Source: Chelativorans sp. YIM 93263
Lineage (GTDB): Bacteria; Pseudomonadota; Alphaproteobacteria; Rhizobiales; Rhizobiaceae
DNA length: 64,000 nucleotides
NCBI RefSeq assembly: GCF_028767125.1
Contig: NZ_JAKCWP010000001.1
Span: 1 to 64,000 of the forward strand
Reading direction: 5' to 3'
Positions 54,781-63,750 of the stretch are shown here, piece by piece. The translations under genes and the position numbers were made by a program. Below the pieces are notes generated by a model. It did no database searches, was not told the DNA's origin, and was given only the letters and a program-made list of their open reading frames with translations. The stretch's first letter is position 1. Every line of letters begins with the position of its first letter.

Positions 54781-55749
54781 CTAATTCTCGATCCGCTTCA
54801 GGTGATTCGTAACAGTAAAGTGCGATGTCGCGGCTGTCAGCACCGCAACGATGATCACCACGAGAAACACCCCGAGATACCCCGAGAGACCGATCGAGAA
54901 ATTGCCGAAAAGAGCGGCGGCCTGGTCACCCTCCGGCGTGGCGACGTTGCGCGATGACCACCAGGAAAAGAGCACGAACACGATGACGGCCGCAATTCCG
55001 CCGACCGTTGCCCCGCGTGCTCCGGCCAGAAGGAAATGCCGTCGGAACTCACGCGCGATGAAGTGCGCCTCCGCGCCGACGAAATGCAGGACCTCGATCA
55101 CATGCCCGTTGCCGGCCATGGCGCCGCGCGTGGCGAAGATCACCGTCAGGCCGGTTGCCGAAAGCATCAGCGCCAGAACGCCCACTCCGATGGTCACCGT
55201 GGTGTTGGCCATGGCCACCAGCCGGTCGACCCAGGTGCGATGATCGTCGAGCACGGCATTGGGTACCTCCTCGCCCAGTTCGGCCCGCATGGCCGCGAAA
55301 TCGGGCCGCTCCGCCGGATCGATCGTGACGACGACGAGCCGGGGCACCGGCAGCGCATCGATATCGAGACCGGCGCCCAGCCAGGGCTCGAGCAACCGGG
55401 CCGTCGCCTCACGGCCCACGATCGTTGCGCTGCGCACGCCGCTATAGCCGACCGCGATGCGCCGGGCATCGGCCAGTGCCGCTTCCATATCCAGGCCGTC
55501 TGCCGGTTTGATCTGAATGGTGGCTTCACGCGCGATTTGCGTCTGCCATGTAGCGGCGGTGTCGCGCACCAGCGTAACCGCGCCGAGCGTCAGGCATGAG
55601 AGAAAGGTCATGATGGCGATGACAAGGATCATTGCCCGCCCGGCAATGCTGTCGGGCGGCACGATCGGCTTTTGCCCGCGGACCGAAACACGCGCCGCGC
55701 GGCGGCGGAGCTTTGCGCCGAAACTCCTGGCCAGCCCTGCGCTAGTCAT
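54781..55749 (-). CDS. ftsX: Cell division protein FtsX
   Basis: A 322-residue membrane protein of the FtsEX complex, which activates periplasmic peptidoglycan hydrolases at the septum. A basic cytoplasmic N-terminus precedes helix 1 (about 52-75), then the large periplasmic loop (about 78-190) that binds the hydrolase activator, and three helices in the C-terminal half. Its start overlaps the ftsE stop by 8 bp, so translation is coupled. I set the ATG at 55749; the open frame extends only into ftsE. Confidence 0.93.
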   Translation of the reverse strand: MTSAGLARSFGAKLRRRAARVSVRGQKPIVPPDSIAGRAMILVIAIMTFLSCLTLGAVTLVRDTAATWQTQIAREATIQIKPADGLDMEAALADARRIAVGYSGVRSATIVGREATARLLEPWLGAGLDIDALPVPRLVVVTIDPAERPDFAAMRAELGEEVPNAVLDDHRTWVDRLVAMANTTVTIGVGVLALMLSATGLTVIFATRGAMAGNGHVIEVLHFVGAEAHFIAREFRRHFLLAGARGATVGGIAAVIVFVLFSWWSSRNVATPEGDQAAALFGNFSIGLSGYLGVFLVVIIVAVLTAATSHFTVTNHLKRIEN

Positions 55750-56401
55750 AGATTTCCAGCCTCCCGCCCGACAGGACCATGCGCCGCGCATCCACCTGGT
55801 CCATCAGGCCGATGTCATGGGTCGCGATCACGACAGCCGTCCCCATGCGGTTGAGCTCGATGAAAAGGCGCAGAAGCCTGCGCGCAAGCTGTGGATCCAC
55901 GTTACCGGTCGGCTCGTCCGCCAAGAGGACGCTCGGCTGCTCCACCAGCGCGCGGGCAATCGCCGCACGCTGTTTTTCACCGCCTGAAAGCACGGGCGGC
56001 AGCACATGCATTCGCTCGCCGAGCCCGACCCACTTGAGAAGCTCGACGACATCGTTTCGGTATGTGGCCTCTTCCCGTCCGCGCACGCGCAGGGGCAGCG
56101 CAACATTCTCATAGGTCGTCAGGTGGTCGAGCAGCCGGAAATCCTGAAACACGACCCCAATGCGGCGGCGCAGGAGCGGCAATTCGTCCTGCGTGATCCG
56201 CGAACGGTCCTTTCCAAAGACGGTGATAAGGCCGCGCGTTGGCTTCAGCGACATGAAAAGAAGGCGAAGCAGCGTCGTCTTGCCCGTGCCGGAAGGACCG
56301 CTCAGAAACTGAAAAGACTGCTCCGGCAGGGAAAAGGACACGTCGCGGAGCACCTCCGGTCCCATTCCATAACGAAGTCCAACATTTTCAAAGCGGATCA
56401 C
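55742..56401 (-). CDS. ftsE: Cell division ATP-binding protein FtsE
   Basis: A 219-residue ABC ATPase that powers FtsX. It starts IRFENVGLRYGMGPEVLRDVSF; Walker A GPSGTGKT is at residues 35-42, the signature is LSGGEKQR, Walker B with LLADEPTGNVD, and the switch His is in IATHDIG. I chose the GTG at 56401, which gives the standard FtsE N-terminus; the frame is open to 56542 but without similarity. A perfect CtrA-type box is 87 bp upstream. In Brucella, ftsE is a known CtrA target. Confidence 0.95.
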   Translation of the reverse strand: MIRFENVGLRYGMGPEVLRDVSFSLPEQSFQFLSGPSGTGKTTLLRLLFMSLKPTRGLITVFGKDRSRITQDELPLLRRRIGVVFQDFRLLDHLTTYENVALPLRVRGREEATYRNDVVELLKWVGLGERMHVLPPVLSGGEKQRAAIARALVEQPSVLLADEPTGNVDPQLARRLLRLFIELNRMGTAVVIATHDIGLMDQVDARRMVLSGGRLEIYD

Positions 56402-56790
56402 GATTTGACGACCTGCGTGCAAGAAATCCAGGAGCAAACGACTGACACGCGCTCCACGAGCGCTGACACGACCTTTGGAGGCGATGGTTAATGCGTCGTT
56501 AACATGGGAACTGCAGCGACAAAATGGACAAGCATCAACCAACCTCGTTTTATCTTGGGTCAGTCTCGCGGAAAATGGTGGCTTTCCGATGTCGCATTTG
56601 CCGGCGAGCGGCTTCGGGCGGGATCAAAAACCGATTGCCCCGTGCGGAGCGAGCCTCGGTGCACTATTTTCTGGGGACAACGGACCCCTCGCGCGATAGA
56701 GGCAAGCCCCGCACCTTCTTTACGCTTTGCGCGGCTTCTAAGGATAAGTGCATCCGTGCGGATTTAATGAAACCAGGAGCTTATCGAGCA
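56402..56790. other. Divergent control region between ftsE and hpt
   Basis: This 389-bp stretch has overlapping short open frames but none with protein-like composition or a ribosome site. It holds the CtrA-type box at 56488-56503 and must contain promoters for both ftsE (minus) and hpt (plus). Confidence 0.6.
56488..56503 (-). promoter_or_regulatory. Perfect CtrA-type box upstream of ftsE
   Basis: TTAA-TGCGTCG-TTAAC matches TTAA-N7-TTAAC exactly. It is 87 bp from the ftsE start and 288 bp from the hpt start, so ftsEX is the likelier target. Confidence 0.6.
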
Positions 56791-57333
56791 ATGCCAGTCG
56801 TTCGCGGAAAGGAAATCGAGGTCCTCTACTCCGCCTCCGCCATTGCACAGCGGAACCTGGAACTGGCCAAGGAGATTGCCGCACGCGATTACCGCGACCT
56901 TCTGGTCGTCTCCATTCTCAAGGGCTCCTTCATCTTCGCAGCCGACCTTATCCGCGCGATGCACGACGCGGGCATTTCGCCCGAGGTGGAGTTCATGATG
57001 GTCTCCAGCTACGGCGCCGGGACGGTGAGCGGCGACGTGAAAGTGCTGCGCGACATCGACAATGACGTAAACGGCCGCGACATCCTGTTGATCGATGACA
57101 TTCTCGAGTCGGGCAAGACGCTGAAATTCACCCGCGATTTGATGCTTTCCCGCGGGGCGAACTCGGTCTCCGTCGCCGTTCTGCTCGACAAACACTCGCG
57201 CCGCCAGGCGAGCGTCGAGGCTGACCACGTCGGGTTCGAATGTCCCGACTATTTCGTTGTCGGCTACGGTATGGATGTCGCCCACGCGTTCCGCGAATTG
57301 CCTTTTGTCGGCGTGGTCAAAGGCGACGCATAA
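56791..57333 (+). CDS. hpt: Hypoxanthine phosphoribosyltransferase
   Basis: A 180-residue purine-salvage enzyme that joins hypoxanthine (or guanine) to PRPP. The catalytic core VVSILKGSFIFAADLIRAM precedes the flexible loop (VSSYGAGTVSGDV) and the PRPP motif DILLIDDILESGKT at residues 97-110. I chose the ATG at 56791, with AGGAG about 11 bp upstream; an in-frame ATG 8 codons earlier is less likely. It is followed by a receiver-domain gene. Confidence 0.96.
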   Translation: MPVVRGKEIEVLYSASAIAQRNLELAKEIAARDYRDLLVVSILKGSFIFAADLIRAMHDAGISPEVEFMMVSSYGAGTVSGDVKVLRDIDNDVNGRDILLIDDILESGKTLKFTRDLMLSRGANSVSVAVLLDKHSRRQASVEADHVGFECPDYFVVGYGMDVAHAFRELPFVGVVKGDA

Positions 57334-57382
57334 TTGTTCCCGTATTCAGCGAACCGTAACATTTGATGATGAGAATGGCCCC

Positions 57383-57748
57383 ATGGCTAAACTCCTGATC
57401 GTCGAAGATGACCTTTCGGTCCGTTCATTCACCGCCCGCGCGCTGGCAGCCGCCGGCCACGCGGTCGAGACCGCGGAGGACGGGCTCGAGGGGCTTGAGA
57501 AAATAAAGGAAGCCGAGGGCGGCTACGACCTCGTGCTATCGGATATCCGCATGCCGGCCATGGACGGCATCGACATGGCGCGTGAGGCGGCAAGCGCCTA
57601 TCCCGCGCTGCGGCTTCTCCTCATGACCGGCTTCGCCGATCAACGCGAGCGCGCGGCCGAAATGGAAGGAACGGTTTCCGGCGTGGTTAACAAGCCGTTT
57701 ACACTGGCCGAAATCCGGCAACGAATCGGCGAGGTCCTCGCAGCCTGA
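57383..57748 (+). CDS. Single-domain response regulator, CpdR-like
   Basis: A 121-residue receiver without an output domain. Phosphoacceptor Asp54 lies in LVLSDIRMP; the acidic pair is EDD (residues 8-10), the switch Thr is in LLMTGFADQ and the Lys in VVNKPFTLAE. The MTGFA and NKPF segments resemble CpdR, which controls ClpXP turnover of cell-cycle regulators, including CtrA in Caulobacter. Other rhizobia also have such a receiver here. CpdR1, CpdR2 or a chemotaxis-like CheY cannot be separated by eye. It is 49 bp after hpt. Confidence 0.85.
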   Translation: MAKLLIVEDDLSVRSFTARALAAAGHAVETAEDGLEGLEKIKEAEGGYDLVLSDIRMPAMDGIDMAREAASAYPALRLLLMTGFADQRERAAEMEGTVSGVVNKPFTLAEIRQRIGEVLAA

Positions 57749-57760
57749 TATTAGCGCCAC

Positions 57761-60325
57761 TCACTGCATATCGAGCAGGCGCTCGAGATATTGTCGTTCC
57801 ACCTCGGGACTTAGCGCATCGCCGAGGCGGCGCCGGATGGCGTCCAGGATTTCACGCGCACGCTGTGTGTCCAATTCATCGGGAACGTCGACCGAATCTC
57901 CGAAGTCCGGCCCGGTAGACGAACGCGGCCGGCCGAGCGGATCGCGCCCGAAACCGTCTTGGCGCGCGCCTTGCTGGCCCTCACCCTGCTGACCGCGCAT
58001 GGCCTGCTGCATCTGGTTCATCATATCCTGCGCGCCGCGCCGCAATGCCTCGAGCGCCCGACCCTGCTCACCGACGGCCCGGTCGCCCTCGCCCTCTCCA
58101 AGCGCGCCCTCGGCCTGACCCATGGCCTCGCCGGCTTCGCCGAAACCTTCGCCCGGGCTGATGCCGAAATTCTCCAGATTCTCCGCCAAGCCCTCGAGTT
58201 GCTGCTGCAGATCACCCTGGCCTTGCTGCAACTCCTGCAGGGCCTCCGCCAGCTCCTGCGGCGACATGCCCTGACCATTCTGCCCCTGGCCGGATTGTCC
58301 CTGGCCAGGCTGCTGTCCCGGCTGCCCCTGTTGCCCCTGCTGCTGGCCTTGTTGCCCGTTTTGGCCTTGCTCTCCCTGGTCCAGCCGGAAGGTCTCGTTC
58401 ATCAGCTCCTGTTGCCGGCGCATGATGTTTCCAAGCTCATCCATCTGCTGGCGCATCTGTGACTGCTCGCCACCCTGTCCCTGCTGGGGACGGGCAGCCT
58501 GCAGATTGTTCATCATGTTTTCCAACTGAGAGAGGAGATCCTGCGCCTCCTCGCGAGCACCGGAACGGGCGAGATCTTCAAGGCGATCGAGCATTTCCTC
58601 GAGATCGCTTGAGTTCATCATCTCGCCGTCGGGGCTCTCCGCGAAATCCTGGTTCTGCATCGCGCGTTCGGCAAACTCGCGCAGGAACTCCTGCATGGCC
58701 GCACGGAGCTCATCCATAAGACGCTGAATTTCTTCCTCCGTAGCGCCTTCCTCGAGCGCCTGCCGTAACGCTTCCCTCGCTTGGCTCAAGCGCTGTTCGG
58801 CATCGCTCATGGCGCCCTCTTCAATCATGAGCGCGATTTCCCAAAGATCGTCGACGACACCACGCAAAGCATCGTCCGACTGTGCCATGGCGAGCCGCGC
58901 ACGCGCCGAAGAAAGAAGGAGATAATGGGTCGTATTGTCGAACGTCTCTTCCGGCCACAGGAGGATGGCATTCATCAGATCGACCACCCGGTCCTGCTGA
59001 CGGGCATCGAGCGCCAACTCCCGCCGCTGCTCGATCACAGCGCGGGCGAGCGGATTTGTGAACATCCGCTGAGGAAGCTCAAGAATCTTCGTCCCGCTTT
59101 CAGCAGTCTGGCCGGCCGCATCCGTGGCAGAAAGGGTCAATCCGATCTCCGCACCCGCCCACGGATGCTCGGAAAGGTCACGCGTGGTCTTCGAGGCGCC
59201 ATTCTCACTATCCCGGCGGGGCAGAGAAAGCGGCATCTCGGGAGCCTCGTAAAGCGGCCGAGCATCAGGCGCGGGGTCGGCCAAGGCGAAATGCGCTTCC
59301 GCACCCTCAACACCATAGTCGTCCTCGATCTCGTAGGACAGTTCCAGAGCCCCGTTCGTAGCGCGCGCCGGCTCCTCCGAAAACCGGATCTGCGGCGGCA
59401 TATCGGGGGTGACCATGAATTGCCAGTCGCCGATCTCATGTCCGTCGTTCGAGAGCCTGACAATGCCGTCTGCCGACAGCACATGCGCAAAGCGTTGGGC
59501 ACCGCCAGCCGCGGCCTCGGATTCAGAACCCTCCTCCGGCGCGATCGCGTGCTCATCGCCTTCCACGTCGATGAAGCTGAGCGTTTCCGCTCCCGAACCG
59601 CTACTGACACGCACCGCCATCGTGCTGTTTTGCGGTACCGTGAAGGCCTGTCGTGTTCGATTGGAATCGGCCGTCAGGAATATCGGTGCACGGCCGGTAT
59701 AGGCGGGTGGCGTCACCCAGGCGTCGATGCGTGCCGGCGCCGCCTCCTCGCCCGCAGGCGGTTGAAAGGCATCGAGGATCCGGCCGCCATAAGGGCCGGT
59801 GGAGTAAGCCAGCGCTGTGACAAGGAGCAGTGCGGCAAAAGCCCGGAAGCCCCAGGGGTCGCGTTGCGGCACCCGCGTTTGAGGCAGGTCCCCGTGAAGA
59901 CGCGAGAGACGCTCCGACATGCGTTTCTGGTGTTCGCGCCAGAGCGCACTCGCAAAACTGCTATCGGCCCCCGCCGCCAGCCTGTCTGACTGGACGGATA
60001 CCGGGGCGTGTTCCAGCCGGTTCGTGACTTCGATGCGCCGGTCGATTTCCGCTGGATGCGGCATGCGGAAATGCCTGAGCGGCCACAGGCTGGCAAGAGC
60101 CGATGCGCCGAGAAGCCCCAGAAGCCCGAGGCGGCCCCAGTCGGGCAGAACGCGGAAGACGCCCAGCCAGGCAAAGCTGAGGAACAGGCTTACGATAATG
60201 ACGAGGGGAAGGACCAGCGGCCACAGACGCTCCACCACCATGGCAACGCGCACCACCGCGCGCGTTCGCCCGAGAGCGGCGATAGGCCCCTGCATCAATC
60301 GAGTCCTGAGACGATTTTCCGCCAT
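57761..60325 (-). CDS. Large membrane protein of the DUF4175/TIGR02302 family
   Basis: An 854-residue protein. Two membrane segments lie near the N-terminus (about residues 30-75) and a third at about 150-172; the middle has beta-rich repeats (RIDAWVTPPAYTGRAPIFLTA). The helical region (about 480-640) leads into a Gln/Gly-rich run (GQQGQQQGQQGQPGQQPGQ type) and a Met/Gln-rich segment, followed by a compact acidic end (REILDAIRRRLGD). It matches the conserved rhizobial family TIGR02302; no function is known. It converges with the receiver gene. Confidence 0.9.
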   Translation of the reverse strand: MAENRLRTRLMQGPIAALGRTRAVVRVAMVVERLWPLVLPLVIIVSLFLSFAWLGVFRVLPDWGRLGLLGLLGASALASLWPLRHFRMPHPAEIDRRIEVTNRLEHAPVSVQSDRLAAGADSSFASALWREHQKRMSERLSRLHGDLPQTRVPQRDPWGFRAFAALLLVTALAYSTGPYGGRILDAFQPPAGEEAAPARIDAWVTPPAYTGRAPIFLTADSNRTRQAFTVPQNSTMAVRVSSGSGAETLSFIDVEGDEHAIAPEEGSESEAAAGGAQRFAHVLSADGIVRLSNDGHEIGDWQFMVTPDMPPQIRFSEEPARATNGALELSYEIEDDYGVEGAEAHFALADPAPDARPLYEAPEMPLSLPRRDSENGASKTTRDLSEHPWAGAEIGLTLSATDAAGQTAESGTKILELPQRMFTNPLARAVIEQRRELALDARQQDRVVDLMNAILLWPEETFDNTTHYLLLSSARARLAMAQSDDALRGVVDDLWEIALMIEEGAMSDAEQRLSQAREALRQALEEGATEEEIQRLMDELRAAMQEFLREFAERAMQNQDFAESPDGEMMNSSDLEEMLDRLEDLARSGAREEAQDLLSQLENMMNNLQAARPQQGQGGEQSQMRQQMDELGNIMRRQQELMNETFRLDQGEQGQNGQQGQQQGQQGQPGQQPGQGQSGQGQNGQGMSPQELAEALQELQQGQGDLQQQLEGLAENLENFGISPGEGFGEAGEAMGQAEGALGEGEGDRAVGEQGRALEALRRGAQDMMNQMQQAMRGQQGEGQQGARQDGFGRDPLGRPRSSTGPDFGDSVDVPDELDTQRAREILDAIRRRLGDALSPEVERQYLERLLDMQ

Positions 60326-60448
60326 TGCGTTCCCAAAACGAGCTTACGCGCTGTGGCGTAGATAACCAAATCAATGGTCACTGCATTCTAAAATAGCATT
60401 GAACACGGCAATGACGAGGCATGTAAGAAAAAATTCTCGTGATCCGGG

Positions 60449-61054
60449 CTATTCGGCCAAGAAACGTGCCGCGGCATTGACCTCCTCCGGGCGCAATTCG
60501 TGGCCGCCATGGTGCCATAGAAGCTCGGCGCGGGCGCCGGCGCCCTTCAGATAGGACATAAGCCGCTGCGTCGTGCTCGGCGGACAGATCGGATCTTCCC
60601 GCCCGGCAGTCACCAAGACGCGCGTACGGAACTCCGTGCCGCCGATTTGCGGCTTGAAGGGAATGAGCGGATGCATCAGCACCACGGTCTCGAACAGCGT
60701 CGGATCAGCGAAAACCACGCTTGCGAGGATGTTGGCCCCGTTTGAATAGCCGAGCCCGACAACTTTCTCAGGTCTTTGCTCGGCAATATGGGCGCGGACG
60801 AAATCGCTCATCTTGTCCGTCGCGCGCGCAAGATCCTCCATGTCGTAGATACCTTCGTCATGGCGCCGGAAGAAGCGATTGGCGCCATGTTCCTCCACGT
60901 CCCCGCGGGGCGCCACGACCCCCGCATCGGGCAGAACCGAATGCGCTATCGGCAGGAGTTGCATCTCGTCCCCACCGGTACCGTGAAACAAGAATAGCAG
61001 GGGGGCGCCGGTCGCCGCCGGGATCGCTTGATGATGATAGGTATCGACGCCCAT
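60449..61054 (-). CDS. MhqD-like alpha/beta hydrolase
   Basis: A 201-residue carboxylesterase/phospholipase-like hydrolase. Oxyanion segment LFLFHGTGGDE, nucleophile Ser104 in GLGYSNGAN, an Asp in TAGREDPICP and His in WHHGGHEL complete a catalytic triad. Bacillus MhqD and relatives are induced by quinones and electrophiles. It lies 6 bp after the ring-cleaving dioxygenase gene, the same pairing as mhqO-mhqD. The cut substrate is unknown. Confidence 0.88.
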   Translation of the reverse strand: MGVDTYHHQAIPAATGAPLLFLFHGTGGDEMQLLPIAHSVLPDAGVVAPRGDVEEHGANRFFRRHDEGIYDMEDLARATDKMSDFVRAHIAEQRPEKVVGLGYSNGANILASVVFADPTLFETVVLMHPLIPFKPQIGGTEFRTRVLVTAGREDPICPPSTTQRLMSYLKGAGARAELLWHHGGHELRPEEVNAAARFLAE

Positions 61055-61060
61055 CTTGCG

Positions 61061-61993
61061 TCATCCGTCGAGCGGAGGCAGGTGGTTTTCCAGATGCTCC
61101 TGCAGATGCGCGTGCTGGCGAGGCAGCTTCAGAGCTGCACCCAGATTATCGATGTCCTCGTCACGCGCAAATCCTGGCTCGTTGGTAGCGATTTCAAAGA
61201 GGACACCGCCAGGTGAGCGAAAATAAATCGAGAGAAAATAGTCGCGGTCGATGACCGGGGTCACCGAATAGCCTTCCCCGACGAGCGCCTCGCGTACCGA
61301 AAGCTGCGCTTCAGCGTTCTCGACGGCAAAGGCGATGTGATGCACCGAACCGGCACCCTGTCGGGCCGGGGCACCACCGCTGCTGGTCTCCAGTTCGACA
61401 ATATCCGCGCCATTGCCGCCTGCATGGCGCATGCGCACGGCTCCATTCTCCTCACCGGAAACGGAAAAACCCATCATCTCGAGCAGCGCGCGTGTGGGTG
61501 CAACATCCCGGAGCGTCATTGTCGCACAATGGAAGCCGCGGATGGCATGCTTCGCCGGAATACCTGCACCGTGCCACGGCTCACGCTCGTCTCCCGCAAC
61601 CTCGGCCAGGGCGAAATCGTCATCATTGATCCCCTGGAAAAAAAGCCGCTCTTCACCGAACGTAGAGGCTCGGCGCACGCCGCTGACGGTGTTTGCCGCG
61701 AGGTGCTTCTCCCAGAATGCCAGGCTACCCACGGGGACCGAGAAAACGACGGTGCGAACTTCGCCGGCGCCGCGACCACGGGCCGCAATATTCGGAAACG
61801 GGAAATAGGTCATCACCGTGCCGGGACGGCCGACGCGATCGGCGTAATATAGGTGATAAACATCCGGTGCGTCGAAATTGACGGTCTTCTTGACCCGGCG
61901 CAAACCAAGCACCCGTGTGAAGAAGCCATCGGTGGCCGCGGCATCCTTGGCCAAGGAGGTGATGTGATGAATGCCTTTGATGGTATCACGCAT
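61061..61993 (-). CDS. MhqO-like ring-cleaving dioxygenase (glyoxalase family)
   Basis: A 310-residue protein with two vicinal-oxygen-chelate halves. The first starts IKGIHHITSLAKDAAATDGFFTRVLGLRRVKKTVNFD, the second SVHHIAFAVENAEAQLSVREALV, with metal-ligand His in HHIT and HHIAF and a Glu near the C-terminus (FEIATNEPGF). It resembles MhqO and hydroquinone dioxygenases, which open or trap quinone-type aromatics. With the hydrolase it probably forms a small operon for electrophile detoxification. No regulator is adjacent. Confidence 0.9.
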   Translation of the reverse strand: MRDTIKGIHHITSLAKDAAATDGFFTRVLGLRRVKKTVNFDAPDVYHLYYADRVGRPGTVMTYFPFPNIAARGRGAGEVRTVVFSVPVGSLAFWEKHLAANTVSGVRRASTFGEERLFFQGINDDDFALAEVAGDEREPWHGAGIPAKHAIRGFHCATMTLRDVAPTRALLEMMGFSVSGEENGAVRMRHAGGNGADIVELETSSGGAPARQGAGSVHHIAFAVENAEAQLSVREALVGEGYSVTPVIDRDYFLSIYFRSPGGVLFEIATNEPGFARDEDIDNLGAALKLPRQHAHLQEHLENHLPPLDG

Positions 61994-62117
61994 GTGAGTT
62001 CCTCCAGAACGACGGGTAGAAGGACAGCATTCCCGTCATTGGAGCATCCATTTACAAACAGCGGAACCAGGCTTTTGCGAACACGACGTTTCCAGTTATG
62101 AAACAATAAAAAACAAT

Positions 62118-62151
62118 TGAAAAACAGCGGCCCCGCCGATTGGCGGGGCCG
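62118..62151 (-). terminator. Rho-independent terminator of the PRC-barrel gene
   Basis: CGGCCCCGCC and GGCGGGGCCG form a perfect 10-bp stem with a 4-nt loop followed on the minus strand by CTGTTTTT and further T-runs. It starts 9 bp after the stop. Confidence 0.95.
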
Positions 62152-62159
62152 TGTTAAGA

Positions 62160-63509
62160 TTACTCAGACTGAAGAAGCATCTGGTCGCGCTGCTCGGCAT
62201 AGGTCGCCTGGTCATACTCAGGCTGTGCGTCGAGCTGCTCCTCGGTGAACTGGGTGTAGAGATAAAGGTCACCGTTCTCGTCAGTCATGAAGGCGAGGTT
62301 GTCGATCGACAGAGCAACTTCCTTCTGGCCGATTCCGAGGAAACCGCCGACATCGACGATCACCGCGTCGACATCACCTTCGGGCGTCAGGATAACATCG
62401 CCGATCTCGCCGACGCTCTCTTCATTGGAGCCGTAGACGGTGGTGCCGGTGAGATTCTCGGCGCGCACCTGATCAGGCTGTGCCTGCTGCAGCGTGCTCT
62501 GATCGACGGCAGCGGTCTGCATCTCGTCCGTCGAATCCTGATTCTGCCCCTGCTCATCCGTCTGGGCAGTCTGCTCTGTGACCTGGACATCGACGTCCTG
62601 ATCTTCATTGGCCGTCCCGGTGTCGGACTGCGCAGTCTGCTCATCCTCGGCAGTGGTATCCTCAACAGCGACCCTGTCGCCAGTTTCCTCCGTCGTCTGC
62701 TGGTCGTCCGTCTGAGCGGTCGTCTGCTGGTCGCCCGTCTGAGTCTGCTGGTCGTCCGTCTGAGCGGTCGTCTGCTGGTCACCCGTCTGGGTCTGCTGGT
62801 CGTCCGTCTGAGCGGTCGTCTGCTGGTCACCCGTCTGGGTCTGCTGGTCGTCCGTCTGAGCGGTCTGCTCCGTGACCTGGACATCCGTGCCCTGATCAGC
62901 GGCGACGTCCTGGTCGGCCTCTACATCCTGTTGCGAGTCCGTCGAAGCGGTTTCGCTGTCTTGATCACCTTCGAGCGGCGAGACATCGGCTTGTTGGTCC
63001 GTCTGCTGCCCATCCTGGTTCTGCGGCGCGGATGCGAGGTCATCCCGTGAGGCCGGGGTCGTCTCGGCAACATCGGCGTCGGCAGGCATAGGCCGGAACG
63101 CTGTCCGGTCGAATTCAGGCTGGCTTTCCAGCGCGTCGGCTGTCGTTTCTACGACAATCCTGCGTTCGCCGTCTTGCTGCTCTTCCCACTGAACGACATC
63201 ATATTCGAGAGCGACCTCTTTCTGGCCGATGCCCAGAAAGCCGCCGACACCGACAACGATAGCCTCGATATTGCCGTCGTCGTTTATGATCATATCCGTG
63301 ACGTCGCCGATGTTTTCGGCTTCATCACCCGTGCCGTTGTAGACAGCTTCACCCATCAGGTTGGAAGCCAGATGCCCTTCGGCACGGACACTCATTTCCT
63401 GTTGCTGGTTTTGATTCTGGACAGGCTCCTCGCCCGTCGTCGTCTGCGCCACGGCACCAGTTGCTACGAGAGTGGCAATAGCGGTGGTCGCCAAAAGATT
63501 ACGGATCAT
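62160..63509 (-). CDS. Exported double PRC-barrel protein with Gln/Thr-rich repeat
   Basis: A 449-residue exported protein. Signal peptide 1-22; PRC-barrel domain 1 at about 40-115 (LASNLMGEAVYNGTGDEAENIGDVTDMIIN); a low-complexity middle (about 150-340) very rich in Gln, Thr, Asp and Glu; PRC-barrel domain 2 at about 350-430, sharing GGFLGIGQKEVAL with the first. In the middle a 16-residue unit (TAQTDDQQTQTGDQQT) is repeated about 3.5 times. PRC barrels bind proteins or RNA; in rhizobia such exported forms are stress-linked and of unknown role. The ATG at 63509 follows GGAGAG. Confidence 0.9.
   Translation of the reverse strand: MIRNLLATTAIATLVATGAVAQTTTGEEPVQNQNQQQEMSVRAEGHLASNLMGEAVYNGTGDEAENIGDVTDMIINDDGNIEAIVVGVGGFLGIGQKEVALEYDVVQWEEQQDGERRIVVETTADALESQPEFDRTAFRPMPADADVAETTPASRDDLASAPQNQDGQQTDQQADVSPLEGDQDSETASTDSQQDVEADQDVAADQGTDVQVTEQTAQTDDQQTQTGDQQTTAQTDDQQTQTGDQQTTAQTDDQQTQTGDQQTTAQTDDQQTTEETGDRVAVEDTTAEDEQTAQSDTGTANEDQDVDVQVTEQTAQTDEQGQNQDSTDEMQTAAVDQSTLQQAQPDQVRAENLTGTTVYGSNEESVGEIGDVILTPEGDVDAVIVDVGGFLGIGQKEVALSIDNLAFMTDENGDLYLYTQFTEEQLDAQPEYDQATYAEQRDQMLLQSE
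62701..62870 (-). repeat. 48-bp in-frame tandem repeat
   Basis: Nearly identical 48-bp units start at 62701, 62749, 62797 and 62845 (TGGTCGTCCGTCTGAGC on the plus strand). They encode the 16-residue unit of the PRC-barrel protein. About 3.5 copies; the unit length keeps the frame. Confidence 0.95.
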
Positions 63510-63723
63510 GTTAAGCTCTCCACGTGCAATTTTCTGTACATGGCCGCGCATCCGACCGAGTCTAGCAGTGAGGATCGGGTGTGCGGTCATCACACTCAAC
63601 AACGCCGACACTCTCAAACGGTTCCCGTCCGGCTCTGCTGGCGGGGAAAGCCACCGTTGGGGAGGTGCGCGTTGAGGCTTGGTGCTTCCGCCTCGGCCAC
63701 GCGCGTCGATTATTGAGAGGAGA

Positions 63724-63742
63724 ATGCGGAATGGCTCCGCAT
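63724..63742 (-). terminator. Weak hairpin after the small membrane protein gene
   Basis: ATGCGGA and TCCGCAT form a 7-bp stem with a 5-nt loop, 8 bp after the stop. No strong T-run follows. Confidence 0.4.
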
Positions 63743-63750
63743 CCCCATCC

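Noticed and set aside
56475-56767. Small plus-strand proteins between ftsE and hpt
   Set aside because: Overlapping frames without Shine-Dalgarno sites or protein-like composition; the region is better explained as promoter DNA.
62701-62870. CRISPR-like regular repeats
   Set aside because: Units are contiguous, 48 bp, in frame and coding; there are no unique spacers.
62151-63050. Leu/Val-rich plus-strand frame with repeats
   Set aside because: It mirrors the repeat of the PRC-barrel gene; the hydrophobic look comes from antisense of Gln and Asp codons.
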